Translations under genes and position numbers: made by a program
The notes under the pieces: generated by a model
Seen by the model: only the letters and a program-made list of their open reading frames with translations
Database searches by the model: none
Told to the model about the DNA's origin: nothing
Shown: positions 1-9,548 of the stretch, piece by piece
How the letters are laid out: each line of letters starts with the position of its first letter
Numbering within the stretch: position 1 is the first letter of the stretch
Assembly: GCF_021375795.1 (NCBI RefSeq)
Contig: NZ_JAEIOI010000002.1
Coordinates: 62,001-126,000, forward strand
DNA from: Pseudomonas anguilliseptica
GTDB lineage: Bacteria; Pseudomonadota; Gammaproteobacteria; Pseudomonadales; Pseudomonadaceae
Length of the DNA: 64,000 bases
Direction of reading: 5' to 3'

Positions 1-687
1 AAAAAAGCCGAGCAGGAAAAAGTAGCGGCCAAGGCAGCGGAACAAAAGAAAGCCCAGGAGGCTCAGAAAGCCGAAGCAGCCAAAAAAGCTGATGCCGAGA
101 AGAAAGCGGCTGAGCAGAAAAAGCTTGCTGATGTAGCCAAGAAGAAAGCCGCGGATGAGGCAGCTAAGAAAAAAGCTGCTGAAGACGCCAAGAAAAAAGC
201 AGCAGAAGAGGCGAAGAAGAAAGCCGCCGCTGAAGCTGCAAAGAAGAAAAAAGCGGATGACGCCAAGAAAAAGGCGGCAGAAGCTGCCCAGCGCAAGGCT
301 GTAGAAGACAAGAAGGCTGCTGCATTGGCCGAGTTGCTGTCTGAGGATGTGGGTCGCCAGCAGGCAATCGCTGATACGGTCGGTGATGAAGTGGCCGGCA
401 GCCTGGATGATCTGATTGTTATGCTGGTCAGCCAGCAATGGCGGCGACCGCCATCAGCGCGTAATGGCATGAGCGTAGAAGTGCTGATCGAAATGCTGCC
501 CGATGGCACCATTACCAACGCCAGTGTGACGCGCTCCAGCGGTGACTCGCCATTTGATAATTCAGCCGTACAAGCGGTGCGTAACGTCGGACGTATTGCT
601 GAAATGCAACAGCTGGACCGCGCTACTTTTGATCGCCTTTACCGGCAGCGTCGCGCTGTCTTCAAACCGGAGGATTTAGGTCTGTGA
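1..687 (+). CDS. tolA: TolA, C-terminal part (left-truncated)
   Basis: Inner-membrane-anchored protein of the Tol-Pal envelope system that spans the periplasm and links TolQR to TolB-Pal. The window opens inside the long helical domain: up to about 320 the frame encodes an almost pure Lys/Ala/Glu low-complexity coiled stretch. From about 325 it becomes a globular C-terminal domain of about 115 residues ending in KPEDLGL. The transmembrane N-terminus lies off the window. The stop overlaps the GTG start of tolB, which fits the tolQRAB operon. Identification rests on the repeat composition plus the tolB-pal neighbours. Confidence 0.95.
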   Translation, partial: KKAEQEKVAAKAAEQKKAQEAQKAEAAKKADAEKKAAEQKKLADVAKKKAADEAAKKKAAEDAKKKAAEEAKKKAAAEAAKKKKADDAKKKAAEAAQRKAVEDKKAAALAELLSEDVGRQQAIADTVGDEVAGSLDDLIVMLVSQQWRRPPSARNGMSVEVLIEMLPDGTITNASVTRSSGDSPFDNSAVQAVRNVGRIAEMQQLDRATFDRLYRQRRAVFKPEDLGL

Positions 688-1982
688 ATACCCTGATGCG
701 TCTTGTTCTGCTCGGTCTGACCTTGGTGGTCGGCACCGTTCAGGCCGCTGATCCCTTGGTGATCAGCAGTGGCACCGACCGTGCAACGCCCATCGCCGTG
801 GTGCCGTTTGGCTGGCAGGGCGGCAATGTGCTGCCAGAAGACATGGCGGAAATTATCGGCAGCGACCTGCGCAACTCCGGTGTATTTGAGCCAATTCCTC
901 GGCAGAACATGATCAGCCTGCCAACTCAGGCGGCTGAAGTGATCTACCGCGACTGGCAGGCTCTTGGCGCGCAATATGTGCTGGTGGGCAGCATCGTGCC
1001 CAACGCCGGTCGTCTGCAGGTGCAGTTTGCTCTGTTCAACGTCACCACTCAGCAGCAGGTCATGACTGGCAGCGTAGGTGGCGGCGTTGATCAACTGCGT
1101 GATATGGCGCACCACATTGCTGACCAGTCCTTCGAGAAGCTCACCGGCGTCAAGGGTGCGTTTTCCACGCGCATGCTCTATGTGACGGCTGAGCGTTTTG
1201 GCGTTAACAACACGCGCTACACCTTGCAGCGCTCCGACTATGACGGCGCGCGCGCAGTAACCTTGCTGCAATCGCGTGAGCCGATTCTATCGCCGTCCTT
1301 CGCGCCCGATGGCCGTCGCATCGCCTACGTCTCGTTCGAGCAGAAGCGTCCGCGCATTTTCGTGCAGCACATCGATACCGGTCGCCGCGAGCAGATCACC
1401 AACTTCGAAGGCCTCAATGGTGCCCCCGCTTGGTCGCCAGACGGCAACCGCCTGGCGTTCGTGCTGTCGCGCGACGGCAACCCGGAAATCTATGTGATGG
1501 ATATGGGGTCTCGTCAGCTGCGTCGCGTCACCAACCAGCCGTCGATCGATACCGAACCGTTCTGGGGTAAGGACGGTCAGACCCTGTACTTCACCTCGGA
1601 TCGTTCCGGTAAGCCGCAGATCTATAAAACCAACATCAACGGTGGTTCGGCAGAACGTGTGACCTTTATTGGTAACTACAACGCCAACCCTAAACTCTCT
1701 GCCGATGAGAAAACCCTAGTCATGATTCATCGCCAGGATGGTTACACCGTGTTCAAAGTGGCGGCACAAGACCTGCAGCGCGGTAATTTGCGTATACTTT
1801 CAGATACCAGTCTGGATGAGTCGCCTACTGTCGCGCCCAACGGCACCATGGTAATCTACGCCACCCGCCAGCAGGGCCGGGGAGTCCTGGTATTAGCGTC
1901 CACCAATGGTCGCGTCAGGCTCCCTCTTCCTACCGCTCAAGGCGAAGTTCGAGAGCCTTCTTGGTCCCCTTACCTGAACTGA
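684..1982 (+). CDS. tolB: Tol-Pal system beta-propeller protein TolB
   Basis: Periplasmic beta-propeller that bridges TolA and the lipoprotein Pal. The 432-residue product starts with GTG overlapping the tolA stop and has a signal peptide ending around VQA (residue 21). An N-terminal domain with the TPIAVVPFG motif is followed by repeated [24 protein letters not shown] and [15 protein letters not shown] blades. It ends in EPSWSPYLN. Length and order are normal for the family. Confidence 0.97.
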   Translation: MNTLMRLVLLGLTLVVGTVQAADPLVISSGTDRATPIAVVPFGWQGGNVLPEDMAEIIGSDLRNSGVFEPIPRQNMISLPTQAAEVIYRDWQALGAQYVLVGSIVPNAGRLQVQFALFNVTTQQQVMTGSVGGGVDQLRDMAHHIADQSFEKLTGVKGAFSTRMLYVTAERFGVNNTRYTLQRSDYDGARAVTLLQSREPILSPSFAPDGRRIAYVSFEQKRPRIFVQHIDTGRREQITNFEGLNGAPAWSPDGNRLAFVLSRDGNPEIYVMDMGSRQLRRVTNQPSIDTEPFWGKDGQTLYFTSDRSGKPQIYKTNINGGSAERVTFIGNYNANPKLSADEKTLVMIHRQDGYTVFKVAAQDLQRGNLRILSDTSLDESPTVAPNGTMVIYATRQQGRGVLVLASTNGRVRLPLPTAQGEVREPSWSPYLN

Positions 1983-2048
1983 TGCGGCGCTACACCTTTG
2001 TTGCTTGAAATACTGCTTAACACACTGGGGTTCATTAGGAGTTACATG

Positions 2049-2546
2049 ATGGAAATGCTGAAATTTGGTAAGTTTGCTGCCCTGAGCCTGGCTCTGGCCG
2101 TTGCAGTTGGTTGCTCCTCGAAAGGCGGCGACGCTGCTGGCGAAGGCGCTGTTGATCCTAACGCTGGTTACGGTGCCAACACTGGCGCTGTTGATGGCAG
2201 CCTGAGCGAAGAAGCTGCTCTGCGCGCTATCACCACTTTCTACTTCGAATACGACAGCTCCGACCTGAAACCAGAGGCCATGCGCGCTCTGGACGTGCAC
2301 GCCAAAGACCTGCAAGGCAATGGCGCTCGCGTAGTTCTGGAAGGCCACGCTGACGAGCGCGGTACCCGTGAGTACAACATGGCTCTGGGCGAGCGTCGCG
2401 CCAAAGCTGTACAGCGTTACCTGGTACTGCAGGGTGTTTCCCCTGCTCAACTGGAACTGGTTTCCTACGGTGAAGAGCGTCCGGTTGCCACTGGCAACGA
2501 CGAGTCTTCCTGGGCTCAAAACCGTCGCGTCGAACTGCGTAAGTAA
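2049..2546 (+). CDS. pal: Peptidoglycan-associated lipoprotein Pal (OprL)
   Basis: Outer-membrane lipoprotein that binds peptidoglycan and TolB. The start is the second of two adjacent ATG codons (2046 and 2049). It sits 7 bases after an AGGAG site and gives MEMLKFGKF, as in Pseudomonas OprL. The lipobox cysteine is C22 (AVAVGCSSK). The OmpA-like domain is visible as [14 protein letters not shown] and [20 protein letters not shown]. The product is 165 residues, and the gene lies between tolB and cpoB. Confidence 0.97.
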   Translation: MEMLKFGKFAALSLALAVAVGCSSKGGDAAGEGAVDPNAGYGANTGAVDGSLSEEAALRAITTFYFEYDSSDLKPEAMRALDVHAKDLQGNGARVVLEGHADERGTREYNMALGERRAKAVQRYLVLQGVSPAQLELVSYGEERPVATGNDESSWAQNRRVELRK

Positions 2547-2552
2547 TTCGAT

Positions 2553-3374
2553 ATGCGTACGTGCCGTCGTGCTTTAACCGTTTTGGCGCTCAGCCTGCCG
2601 CTTGCGGCTGTGGCTGAGGTTCCCGTGGTGGATAACAATGCCGGTTACGGCAGCAGTTACCCGCCTGCTGGTTATGGTACGTCCGGCACCTACGCCGGGG
2701 CAGGGGCTGCGGCTCCTGTCTCGGCGCAGGGCATGCTGTTCAACCAGCTGCAGCAGATGCAGGAAGAGATCGCGCAACTGCGCGGTACGCTGGAAGAGCA
2801 ACAGAACGAGATTCAGCGTCTTAAACAAGAAAGCCTGGAGCGTTATCAGGATCTTGATAAGCGTCTGAGTGGTGGCGCAGCAGGTGCTGCAGTCAACCCG
2901 AATTCTTCAACCGCTGGCGCGATCAACGCCAACGGTACGCCGACCCCGCCAGTAGCGGGTCAGGCGCAAGCACCGGTAAGCAGCGAGCCTGCTGACCCGG
3001 CCAAGGAAAAACTGTTCTACGAAGCTGCTTTTGACCTGATCAAGGCCAAGGACTTCGACAAGGCCAGTCAGGCATTCACAGCCTTTCTACGCAAATACCC
3101 GAACAGCCAGTACGCCGGCAATGCCCAGTATTGGCTGGGTGAGGTGAACTTGGCCAAGGGCGATCTGCAGGGTGCTGGCCAGGCTTTTGCGCGCGTCAGC
3201 CAGACCTACCCGAGTCACGCCAAGGTACCGGATTCGCTGTTCAAGCTGGCGGACGTTGAGCAGCGACTGGGCAATAGCGACAAGGCCAAGGGTATTCTGC
3301 AGCAGGTTATTGCACAGTACCCTGGCAGTTCGGCTGCGCAACTGGCGCAGCGCGATTTACAGCGCTTGCCGTAA
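2553..3374 (+). CDS. cpoB: Cell division coordinator CpoB (YbgF)
   Basis: Periplasmic TPR protein that coordinates peptidoglycan synthesis with outer-membrane constriction together with Tol-Pal. The 273-residue product has a signal peptide ending near AVAEV, a trimerisation coiled coil at about residues 65-105 (LQQMQEEIAQLRGTLEEQQ), a Pro/Ala linker, and three C-terminal TPRs (YEAAFDLIKAKDFDKASQAF, YWLGEVNLAKGDLQGA). It follows pal by 6 bases and is closed by the terminator at 3392. Confidence 0.95.
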   Translation: MRTCRRALTVLALSLPLAAVAEVPVVDNNAGYGSSYPPAGYGTSGTYAGAGAAAPVSAQGMLFNQLQQMQEEIAQLRGTLEEQQNEIQRLKQESLERYQDLDKRLSGGAAGAAVNPNSSTAGAINANGTPTPPVAGQAQAPVSSEPADPAKEKLFYEAAFDLIKAKDFDKASQAFTAFLRKYPNSQYAGNAQYWLGEVNLAKGDLQGAGQAFARVSQTYPSHAKVPDSLFKLADVEQRLGNSDKAKGILQQVIAQYPGSSAAQLAQRDLQRLP

Positions 3375-3391
3375 GCTGAGTTGCAGTCAAG

Positions 3392-3417
3392 AAACCCGCG
3401 CCTGGCGCGGGTTTTTT
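3392..3417 (+). terminator. Rho-independent terminator after cpoB
   Basis: GC-rich hairpin ACCCGCGCC / GGCGCGGGT followed by six T residues, 18 bases after the cpoB stop. It ends the Tol-Pal operon. Confidence 0.9.
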
Positions 3418-3619
3418 ATTGCTGCTTTTTCTGACAGCAACCCTGTAGCTGCTGCTGTGCGACAAGTTTCTTATGGTCAGCCATCCCTGGCGGCCACCCT
3501 GCGGGCCGTTGCTGCGCAACGTTAAAAATTTCTCCCGGATTTTTTTTCGTATACAATCCGCGCCCCTTTTCCCGCAACGGAGGCGGATGGCCTGTTTAGC
3601 CGTCACGCCCGTGGCTGAT

Positions 3620-4267
3620 ATGCAAGAAACCCTGCGCATTACCGAGATTTTCTACTCGCTGCAGGGCGAAACGCGCACCGCCGGCTTGCCGACTGTGTTC
3701 GTTCGCCTGACCGGCTGTCCCTTGCGTTGCCAATACTGCGACACCGCCTATGCCTTCAGTGGCGGCGAGATCATGGCGCTGGACACAATCATTGAGCAGG
3801 TGGCCGGCTACAAGCCTCGCTATGTCTGCGTGACCGGTGGCGAACCGCTGGCGCAACCCAACTGCATTCCTCTGCTCAAGCGCCTGTGCGATGCCGGCTA
3901 TGAGGTGTCGCTGGAAACCAGCGGCGCTCTGGACGTGTCAGCGGTCGATCCGCGGGTGAGCAAAGTGCTCGACCTGAAAACTCCGGGTTCGGCCGAAGTG
4001 GCGCGTAATCGTTATGAAAATATCGATCTGCTGACACCGAATGATCAGGTCAAGTTTGTTATCTGCTCGCGTGAGGATTACGACTGGGCCGTGAGCAAGC
4101 TGATTCAGTACCGTCTGGATGCGCGTGTCGGCGAGGTGCTGATGTCGCCCAGTCATCATGAGCTGGATGCGCGTTCGCTAGCCGAATGGATCATTGCCGA
4201 CAACCTGCCTGTGCGCTTGCAGATGCAACTGCACAAGATTCTCTGGAATGACGAGCCGGGACACTGA
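3620..4267 (+). CDS. queE: 7-carboxy-7-deazaguanine synthase QueE
   Basis: Radical-SAM enzyme that converts 6-carboxytetrahydropterin to 7-carboxy-7-deazaguanine in queuosine precursor synthesis. The ATG at 3620 gives [17 protein letters not shown] and 215 residues, matching the family length; an in-frame upstream ATG at 3587 would add 11 poorly supported residues. Cluster-binding CxxxCxxC is C33-C37-C40 (GCPLRCQYC). VTGGEPL is the glycine-rich SAM-binding motif. The stop is one base before the queC start, so the two are co-translated. Confidence 0.95.
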   Translation: MQETLRITEIFYSLQGETRTAGLPTVFVRLTGCPLRCQYCDTAYAFSGGEIMALDTIIEQVAGYKPRYVCVTGGEPLAQPNCIPLLKRLCDAGYEVSLETSGALDVSAVDPRVSKVLDLKTPGSAEVARNRYENIDLLTPNDQVKFVICSREDYDWAVSKLIQYRLDARVGEVLMSPSHHELDARSLAEWIIADNLPVRLQMQLHKILWNDEPGH

Positions 4268-4268
4268 G

Positions 4269-4943
4269 ATGAGCGATAAAAAAGCGGTAATTCTACTTTC
4301 CGGCGGCCTGGATTCGGCCACCGTGGTGGCGCTGGCCAAGGCCGAGGGCTACAGCTGTTACACCATGAGTTTCGATTATGGCCAGCGGCATCGCTCCGAG
4401 CTGCAAGCGGCTGAGCAGGTGGCGCGGCAGCTGGGCGTGGTCGAGCATAAGGTGATTGGTCTGAACCTCAATGGCATGGGCGGCTCGGCCCTGACCGACG
4501 CGGCTATCGATGTACCGGAAAGCCCCACTGAAGGCATTCCGGTGACCTATGTGCCGGCGCGCAATACGGTCTTCCTCTCCCTGGCCTTGGGTTGGGCCGA
4601 GGTGCTAGGCGCACGCGATATTTTTATCGGGGTCAATGCCGTGGATTACTCCGGTTACCCGGATTGCCGTCCGGAGTTTATCGAAGCCTTCGAGCGCATG
4701 GCCAACATGGCGACCAAGGCTGGCGTCGAGGGGCAGGGCTTTCGCATCCAGGCACCGTTGCAGAACATGAGCAAAGCCGAGATTGTCCAGGCCGGTGTAA
4801 AGCAGGGGGTTGATTATGCGTTGACCGTGTCCTGCTACCAGGCCGACGAGCAGGGCCGTGCCTGTGGCAAGTGCGACAGCTGCCGTTTGCGCGCTGCGGG
4901 TTTCAGTGCCGCGGGCTTGGCTGATCCAACCCGGTATTTCTAA
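4269..4943 (+). CDS. queC: 7-cyano-7-deazaguanine synthase QueC
   Basis: ATP-dependent ligase making preQ0 from 7-carboxy-7-deazaguanine, the step after QueE. The 224-residue product begins [19 protein letters not shown], with an SGGLDS pyrophosphatase-type P-loop. The C-terminal zinc-binding cluster is seen as [30 protein letters not shown] and [15 protein letters not shown] are family motifs. It forms a two-gene unit with queE. Confidence 0.96.
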   Translation: MSDKKAVILLSGGLDSATVVALAKAEGYSCYTMSFDYGQRHRSELQAAEQVARQLGVVEHKVIGLNLNGMGGSALTDAAIDVPESPTEGIPVTYVPARNTVFLSLALGWAEVLGARDIFIGVNAVDYSGYPDCRPEFIEAFERMANMATKAGVEGQGFRIQAPLQNMSKAEIVQAGVKQGVDYALTVSCYQADEQGRACGKCDSCRLRAAGFSAAGLADPTRYF

Positions 4944-5001
4944 AAAATTCGTCATGAACTGTTGAATTTATGAATTAAATCAGTATCATGCGCTCCGCAT
5001 C

Positions 5002-5077
5002 GGGTCGTTAGCTCAGTTGGTAGAGCAGTTGGCTTTTAACCAATTGGTCGTAGGTTCGAATCCTACACGACCCACCA
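5002..5077 (+). tRNA. tRNA-Lys (TTT)
   Basis: A 76-nt cloverleaf with encoded CCA. The acceptor stem GGGTCGT pairs with ACGACCC, the D-arm is AGCTCAGTTGGTAGAGC, the anticodon loop CTTTTAA carries TTT, and the T-arm contains GGTTCGAATCC. Confidence 0.97.
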
Positions 5078-5099
5078 TATTGACCTTCCTTGAAGGTAT

Positions 5100-5142
5100 G
5101 AGAGCCTGAAAGTTCTGATTAACGGAATTTTCGGGCTTTTTT
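5100..5142 (+). terminator. Terminator after tRNA-Lys
   Basis: Inverted repeat AGCCTGAAA ... TTTCGGGCT (one G-T wobble) followed by a run of seven T residues, about 25 bases after the tRNA. Confidence 0.75.
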
Positions 5143-5248
5143 TGTATCTGTGATTTTTACCGCCTGCATGGGGTTGTACGCTGCCTGCTGCGGCATCATC
5201 CAGGCGGGTATACTCGCTGCACTGAAAGCATATTCAGAGCCTGATGAC

Positions 5249-6307
5249 ATGACCCAGATTTCCGAACGCCTGCTGGTACAAGCCCACCTAGATGCCAAGC
5301 AACCCAAGCCGCTGACGCCCGAGCAGGAGGCGTTTTACCGCGCCGAGATCGCCGCCGAGCTGAAAAAGCAGAACGCTGTGCTGGTGGCTCACTATTACTG
5401 CGACCCGGTGTTGCAGGCGCTTGCGGAAGAGACCGGCGGTTGTGTGTCCGACTCCCTGGAAATGGCCCGGTTCGGCAATCAGCATCCGGCGCAGACCGTG
5501 CTGGTGGCGGGCGTCAAATTCATGGGGGAGACGGCGAAGATCCTCAATCCGGAAAAGCGCGTGTTGATGCCAACGCTGGAGGCGACCTGCTCGCTGGATT
5601 TGGGTTGCCCGGTGGAGGATTTTTCGGCGTTCTGTGATCAGCATCCGCAGCGCACCGTCGTGGTGTACGCCAATACCTCGGCAGCGGTTAAAGCGCGTGC
5701 CGACTGGGTGGTGACGTCCAGCTGCGCCGTGGAGATCGTCGAACACCTGATGGATAACGGTGAAAGCATCATCTGGGCACCGGATCAGCACCTGGGGCGC
5801 TATATCCAGAACAAGACCGGTGCCGACATGCTGCTGTGGGACGGCGCCTGCATCGTCCATGAAGAGTTCAAGGCCAAGCAATTGGCGGACATGAAAGCCC
5901 TGTACCCGGATGCGGCGGTGTTGGTGCATCCTGAATCGCCAACAGCGGTGATCGAACTGGCCGATGCGGTGGGCTCCACCAGTCAGCTGATCGCTGCAGC
6001 GCAGCGTCTGCCGAACAAGACCTTTATCGTCGCCACCGATGCTGGGATCTTTTACAAGATGCAGCAGCTGTGTCCGGATAAGGAGTTTGTCGCCGCCCCG
6101 ACCGCCGGCAACGGCGCCGCGTGCCGCAGTTGTGCGCACTGTCCATGGATGGCGATGAACACCCTGCAGCGCACCCTGGAGTGTCTGCGTGAGGGCAGTA
6201 ACGAGATATTCGTTGACCCGGCACTGATACCCAAGGCGATCAAGCCACTCAAGCGCATGCTGGATTTCACTCAGGCGGCGCGGCTCAAGCTCAGCGGCAA
6301 TGCCTGA
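5249..6307 (+). CDS. nadA: Quinolinate synthase NadA
   Basis: [4Fe-4S] enzyme condensing iminoaspartate with dihydroxyacetone phosphate to quinolinate in NAD synthesis. The ATG at 5249 gives [14 protein letters not shown] and 352 residues, the usual Pseudomonas length. Motifs are [12 protein letters not shown], the cluster and substrate region [24 protein letters not shown], and the C-terminal [14 protein letters not shown]. It converges on bepA across a bidirectional terminator. Confidence 0.96.
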   Translation: MTQISERLLVQAHLDAKQPKPLTPEQEAFYRAEIAAELKKQNAVLVAHYYCDPVLQALAEETGGCVSDSLEMARFGNQHPAQTVLVAGVKFMGETAKILNPEKRVLMPTLEATCSLDLGCPVEDFSAFCDQHPQRTVVVYANTSAAVKARADWVVTSSCAVEIVEHLMDNGESIIWAPDQHLGRYIQNKTGADMLLWDGACIVHEEFKAKQLADMKALYPDAAVLVHPESPTAVIELADAVGSTSQLIAAAQRLPNKTFIVATDAGIFYKMQQLCPDKEFVAAPTAGNGAACRSCAHCPWMAMNTLQRTLECLREGSNEIFVDPALIPKAIKPLKRMLDFTQAARLKLSGNA

Positions 6308-6319
6308 TGCCAGAAAATG

Positions 6320-6347
6320 AAAAAGCCCGGGCAGTGCCGGGCTTTTT
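6320..6347. terminator. Bidirectional terminator between nadA and the M48 protease gene
   Basis: The hairpin AAAAAGCCCGG ... CCGGGCTTTTT has an A run on the left and a T run on the right, so it can end transcription of both convergent genes. Confidence 0.9.
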
Positions 6348-6352
6348 CGTAT

Positions 6353-7786
6353 TTAGCGCAACATCTGTTCGATGATGCGCTTCTCTTCCATCAGTTCGCG
6401 CTGTCTGGCGTCGATCCGCGATGCCAGCTGGAAGTTGTTGCTGGCGCGGCGTTTGGCAAAGTCGAGTTGCTCCAGGGCCTGGTTGTAGTCGCCAACCAGG
6501 GCGAAAAACTCGCCGCGGGCCTGGTGCAGGCCAATGGTGTTACCGATCAGGCCGCGTACTTCGGCCACCTGATACCAGACGTCAGGGTCTTTGCCGCGAG
6601 TCTTCAGCAGATCATCCAGCGCCCGTTCGGCTTCTTGGGTGCGGCTTTGTTTCATCAGCAGATCGATATGCGCCTGGTTGACCGGGTAGCTGTTCGGGTA
6701 CAGCGAGAGCAGGCGGATGACGCGGCTCTGTGCGTCGCCCAGGCGGTTGGCAGCCATGTCCAGTTCAATTTGCGCCAGGTTGTAGCTGACATCGTTGGGG
6801 GCGCTGGTGAGCAACGGTTGCAGGGTTTCGCGGGCATCCTTGTGTTGGCCGCTTTTGATCTGTGCAATCGCCAGGCCGTAACGCGCTGCTTCCATCTGTG
6901 GGTTTTCGTCGAGCATGTTGCGAAAACGTTTGGCGGCGACTCCAGGGGTTTCTTCATAAGTCAGTTGCACGCGGGCGCGCATCAGCTGGTAGCGCACGCT
7001 GTCGAGGGTGCCCTTGGCGGTGTATTGCTCGGCACGGTTGCGGGTGTCGGCGATACGCGATTCGGAAACCGGGTGGGTCAGGAGGAATTCCGGCGGCCTG
7101 CGGTCATAGCGGTACTGGCGCATCAGGCGCTCGAACATGCTTGGCATGGCGCGGGGGTCGAAGCCGGCTTTCTCCAGGTTGATCAGGCCGATGCGGTCGG
7201 CCTCCTGCTCATTCTGTCGTGAGAAACGTCGCTGCTCCTGCATAGCCGCTGCCTGGGTCGAGGCGATGGCTGCGATGCCCAAATCGCCCGCGCCAGCAGC
7301 CGCTGCCACGATGCCGGCAAGCAGGCCGGCCATGACCGGTAGTTGCATGCGCTGTTGCGCTTCCAGGCCGCGGGCGAAGTGGCGTTGCGACAAGTGCGCC
7401 AGTTCGTGGGCCATCACCGAGGCGTATTCGGCTTCCGTCTGGGCATACAGGAATAGGCCGCCGTTGACTCCGACAATCCCGCCTGGTGCGGCAAAGGCGT
7501 TGATCTGCGGGCTGTTGAGCAGCACGAACTCCAGGCGTCGATCTTGCAGCTGGCTGGTTTCGCTCAGGCGATAGACGCTGGTTTCGACGAAATCCTTGAG
7601 TTGCGGGTCGTCGAGCTGACTGACCTGGCCACGGACCAGGCTCAGCCAGGCGCGGCCGAGCTGATGTTCTTGTTGTGGCGATACGATGGCGGAACTGGCG
7701 TCGCCAAGGGACGGCAGATCACTGGCCATGCCGGGGGTTGCCAGCAGGCAGGCTAGCGTCAACAGGGTAGGGCGCAGAAGGTTCAT
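6353..7786 (-). CDS. bepA: Periplasmic M48 metalloprotease with TPRs (BepA/YfgC type)
   Basis: Zinc protease and chaperone acting in outer-membrane protein and LPS-assembly quality control. The ATG at 7786 gives MNLLRPTLLT with a signal peptide ending at GMA; a TTG six bases upstream is less likely. The HExxH motif is AHELAHL (H127, E128, H131), with the third ligand expected in EQEADRIGL. The C-terminal half is a TPR superhelix (YGLAIAQIKSGQHKDA, LDMAANRLGDAQ). 477 residues. Confidence 0.92.
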   Translation of the reverse strand: MNLLRPTLLTLACLLATPGMASDLPSLGDASSAIVSPQQEHQLGRAWLSLVRGQVSQLDDPQLKDFVETSVYRLSETSQLQDRRLEFVLLNSPQINAFAAPGGIVGVNGGLFLYAQTEAEYASVMAHELAHLSQRHFARGLEAQQRMQLPVMAGLLAGIVAAAAGAGDLGIAAIASTQAAAMQEQRRFSRQNEQEADRIGLINLEKAGFDPRAMPSMFERLMRQYRYDRRPPEFLLTHPVSESRIADTRNRAEQYTAKGTLDSVRYQLMRARVQLTYEETPGVAAKRFRNMLDENPQMEAARYGLAIAQIKSGQHKDARETLQPLLTSAPNDVSYNLAQIELDMAANRLGDAQSRVIRLLSLYPNSYPVNQAHIDLLMKQSRTQEAERALDDLLKTRGKDPDVWYQVAEVRGLIGNTIGLHQARGEFFALVGDYNQALEQLDFAKRRASNNFQLASRIDARQRELMEEKRIIEQMLR

Positions 7787-7892
7787 GCACAAAGCTCGTG
7801 TCGAACAAAGCCGCTACTGTAGCTGCCAGGCAGCGGTGCTGGCCAGGGTTGTGCGGCCTTGGTTATCCTTGCGGCCTTCCTGGAGTAGATAA

Positions 7893-8144
7893 ATGACTGA
7901 TATGCAATGGCGTGCCGAAGACTTCGATGCGCACCTGAATGCCTGCGGCCTCAACTGCCCGCTACCTTTGCTCAAGGCCAAGCTGGAACTCAATCGCCTG
8001 GCCAGCGGCGCAGTACTCAAGGTTGAAGCCACTGATGCCGGTTCGCAGCGGGATTTTCGTGCCTTCGCCAGCCTGGCAGGGCATAGCCTGTTGCGTGAAG
8101 AGGTCGATGAAGGTGTGTACCGCTATTGGCTGCGCAAGGCGTAG
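7893..8144 (+). CDS. TusA-family sulfur carrier (PA1006-like)
   Basis: Small cytosolic sulfur-carrier-type protein of 83 residues. The CPxP motif is C22-P-L-P within LNACGLNCPLPLLKAK, and the Cys is the expected persulfide carrier. The C-terminal ATDAGSQRDFRAF region is typical of the SirA/TusA fold. The homologue in P. aeruginosa at the same place, next to bcp and the M48 protease, is PA1006, which is linked to molybdenum cofactor homeostasis. The specific role is inferred from that synteny. Confidence 0.88.
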   Translation: MTDMQWRAEDFDAHLNACGLNCPLPLLKAKLELNRLASGAVLKVEATDAGSQRDFRAFASLAGHSLLREEVDEGVYRYWLRKA

Positions 8145-8238
8145 CCCTGCGTGTTACAGCATTAGTTGGGTTCTGAAGGGCTTTGCCATTGCACTGGCTG
8201 CGCAATGGGCTACTCGGAGTTGCGTAGGTTGCAGGCAG

Positions 8239-8268
8239 AAAAAAGCCGGTCAGTTGACCGGCTTTTTA
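8239..8268. terminator. Bidirectional terminator between the tusA-like gene and bcp
   Basis: The hairpin AGCCGGTCA / TGACCGGCT is flanked by an A run on the left and a T run on the right, between convergent genes. Confidence 0.9.
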
Positions 8269-8279
8269 TCGGGTGTCTC

Positions 8280-8753
8280 TCAGGCCTTGTGCAATGCCTG
8301 GGCTGCTGCCAGTACGGCCTCGACATGGCCGGGCACTTTTACGCCGCGCCATTCCTGACGTAGTACGCCGTCTTTGTCGATCAGAAAGGTGCTGCGATCG
8401 ACGCCCAGGTACTCCTTGCCGTAGAGCTTCTTCAGCTTGATCACGTCGAACAGCTGGCACACGGCCTCGTCCTTGTCGGAGATCAGCTCAAAGGGAAAAG
8501 CCTGTTTGCATTTGAAGTTCTCGTGGGACTTCATGCCATCTCGGGATACGCCAAACACCACGGTGTTGGCCGCCTGAAACGCCGGGTAGTGATCACGAAA
8601 GCCCTGGCCTTCGGTGGTGCAGCCCGGGGTGCTGTCCTTTGGGTAGAAGTAGATCACCACTTGCTGGCCTTTGAGTGCTGACAGCTTGACGGTCTGACCG
8701 CTGGTGGCCTCTGCCTGAAAATCTGCAACCGGGGTGTCGAGTGCTATGGCCAT
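8280..8753 (-). CDS. bcp: Thioredoxin-dependent thiol peroxidase Bcp (PrxQ type)
   Basis: Peroxiredoxin reducing hydroperoxides. The start MAIALDTPVADFQ is at 8753 (157 residues); a 13-residue upstream extension in frame lacks support. The peroxidatic Cys is C45 in PKDSTPGCTTEGQGF. The helix-2 resolving Cys found at +5 in many PrxQ proteins is replaced here (GF), so the resolving thiol must lie elsewhere, for example the Cys in NFKCKQAF. It follows gcvR by 10 bases. Confidence 0.94.
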   Translation of the reverse strand: MAIALDTPVADFQAEATSGQTVKLSALKGQQVVIYFYPKDSTPGCTTEGQGFRDHYPAFQAANTVVFGVSRDGMKSHENFKCKQAFPFELISDKDEAVCQLFDVIKLKKLYGKEYLGVDRSTFLIDKDGVLRQEWRGVKVPGHVEAVLAAAQALHKA

Positions 8754-8763
8754 AAAATGCTCC

Positions 8764-9321
8764 TTATGGATTCTGTGGACGCCAGGGTTCAATCAACGCG
8801 TCGAGGTTCAGCGCATCGGCGAAATCGAGGAACTGATCGCGCAACCAGCTGATCTGCGTGCCGGCTGGCAGGGTCACGGTCAGCGTGGCATTGAGCATGG
8901 TGCCGCCGGTCTGTGGGGCCAGGTAGGTGTCACAGGTAAGGTTTTCCAGTTCGACATGGTGGTCGAGAAAGAACTGGCACAACTCATTAAGAATGTCCGG
9001 GCGATAGGCCGAGCTGACATAGGCCACATAGGGCAGGGCCTGTGGACGGCTTTCCGATGCCGAACTGCGGATCACATTGACCGAAAAGCTGTGCTTCTTG
9101 GCCAGTGCCGGCAGGCTCGATTCCAGGCGCGCCAGCGCGTCCCAGCTGCCGGATATCTGCAAGACCAGCGCGCTGTATTCGCCATGACGGCTCAGGCGGG
9201 TGCTGACCACGGCGCAACGGTTCTCATGGCTGGTACGGCAGAGCACATTGGTCAGCTCCATGGCGTTAGGACCAAGGGCGCTGATAAGCAGGAATTGTTC
9301 GCGAAGTGGGGGGGTGGACAT
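8764..9321 (-). CDS. gcvR: Glycine cleavage system regulator GcvR-like, ACT domains
   Basis: Cytosolic regulator with two ACT-type domains. In enterobacteria GcvR binds GcvA to repress gcvTHP. The 185-residue product begins MSTPPLREQFLLISALGPN and includes RTSHENRCAVVSTRLSRHG and a second ACT region ALPYVAYVSSAYRPDILN. It is co-directional with bcp and divergent from dapA, the usual Pseudomonas arrangement. Whether it regulates glycine cleavage here cannot be read from sequence. Confidence 0.88.
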   Translation of the reverse strand: MSTPPLREQFLLISALGPNAMELTNVLCRTSHENRCAVVSTRLSRHGEYSALVLQISGSWDALARLESSLPALAKKHSFSVNVIRSSASESRPQALPYVAYVSSAYRPDILNELCQFFLDHHVELENLTCDTYLAPQTGGTMLNATLTVTLPAGTQISWLRDQFLDFADALNLDALIEPWRPQNP

Positions 9322-9548
9322 GCAGCCTTCCTAGACGATAAGCGGTCGACCTGTTTGTACAGCGCCGATCTAAAGCCGGAAGGGTAGCGAAAAGCACCGC
9401 TCAGGGGAATGCCGGCGGGGTCTGGCGATGTGGAATGTGCCGCGTTTGCCTGAGAAAGATTGTATACGCGTTGCCGCGGTACTTCGCTTGTGCAAGGCAG
9501 GTGGCCCCAGTACCATTACGGCTCTCTTTTTCCGGCAGGAGCGGTTGC

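Noticed and set aside
1..330. Short tandem Lys/Ala/Glu codons as a possible DNA repeat array
   Set aside because: They encode the helical domain of TolA in one continuous frame; this is protein low complexity, not a repeat element.
3475..3619. preQ1 riboswitch before queE
   Set aside because: A short palindrome (CGTTGCTGCGCAACG) and a TATACAAT box are present, but no preQ1 aptamer pattern with an A-rich tail could be recognised.
5150..5248. Longer NadA start in frame
   Set aside because: The extension is hydrophobic and unlike NadA; ATG 5249 gives the exact family length.
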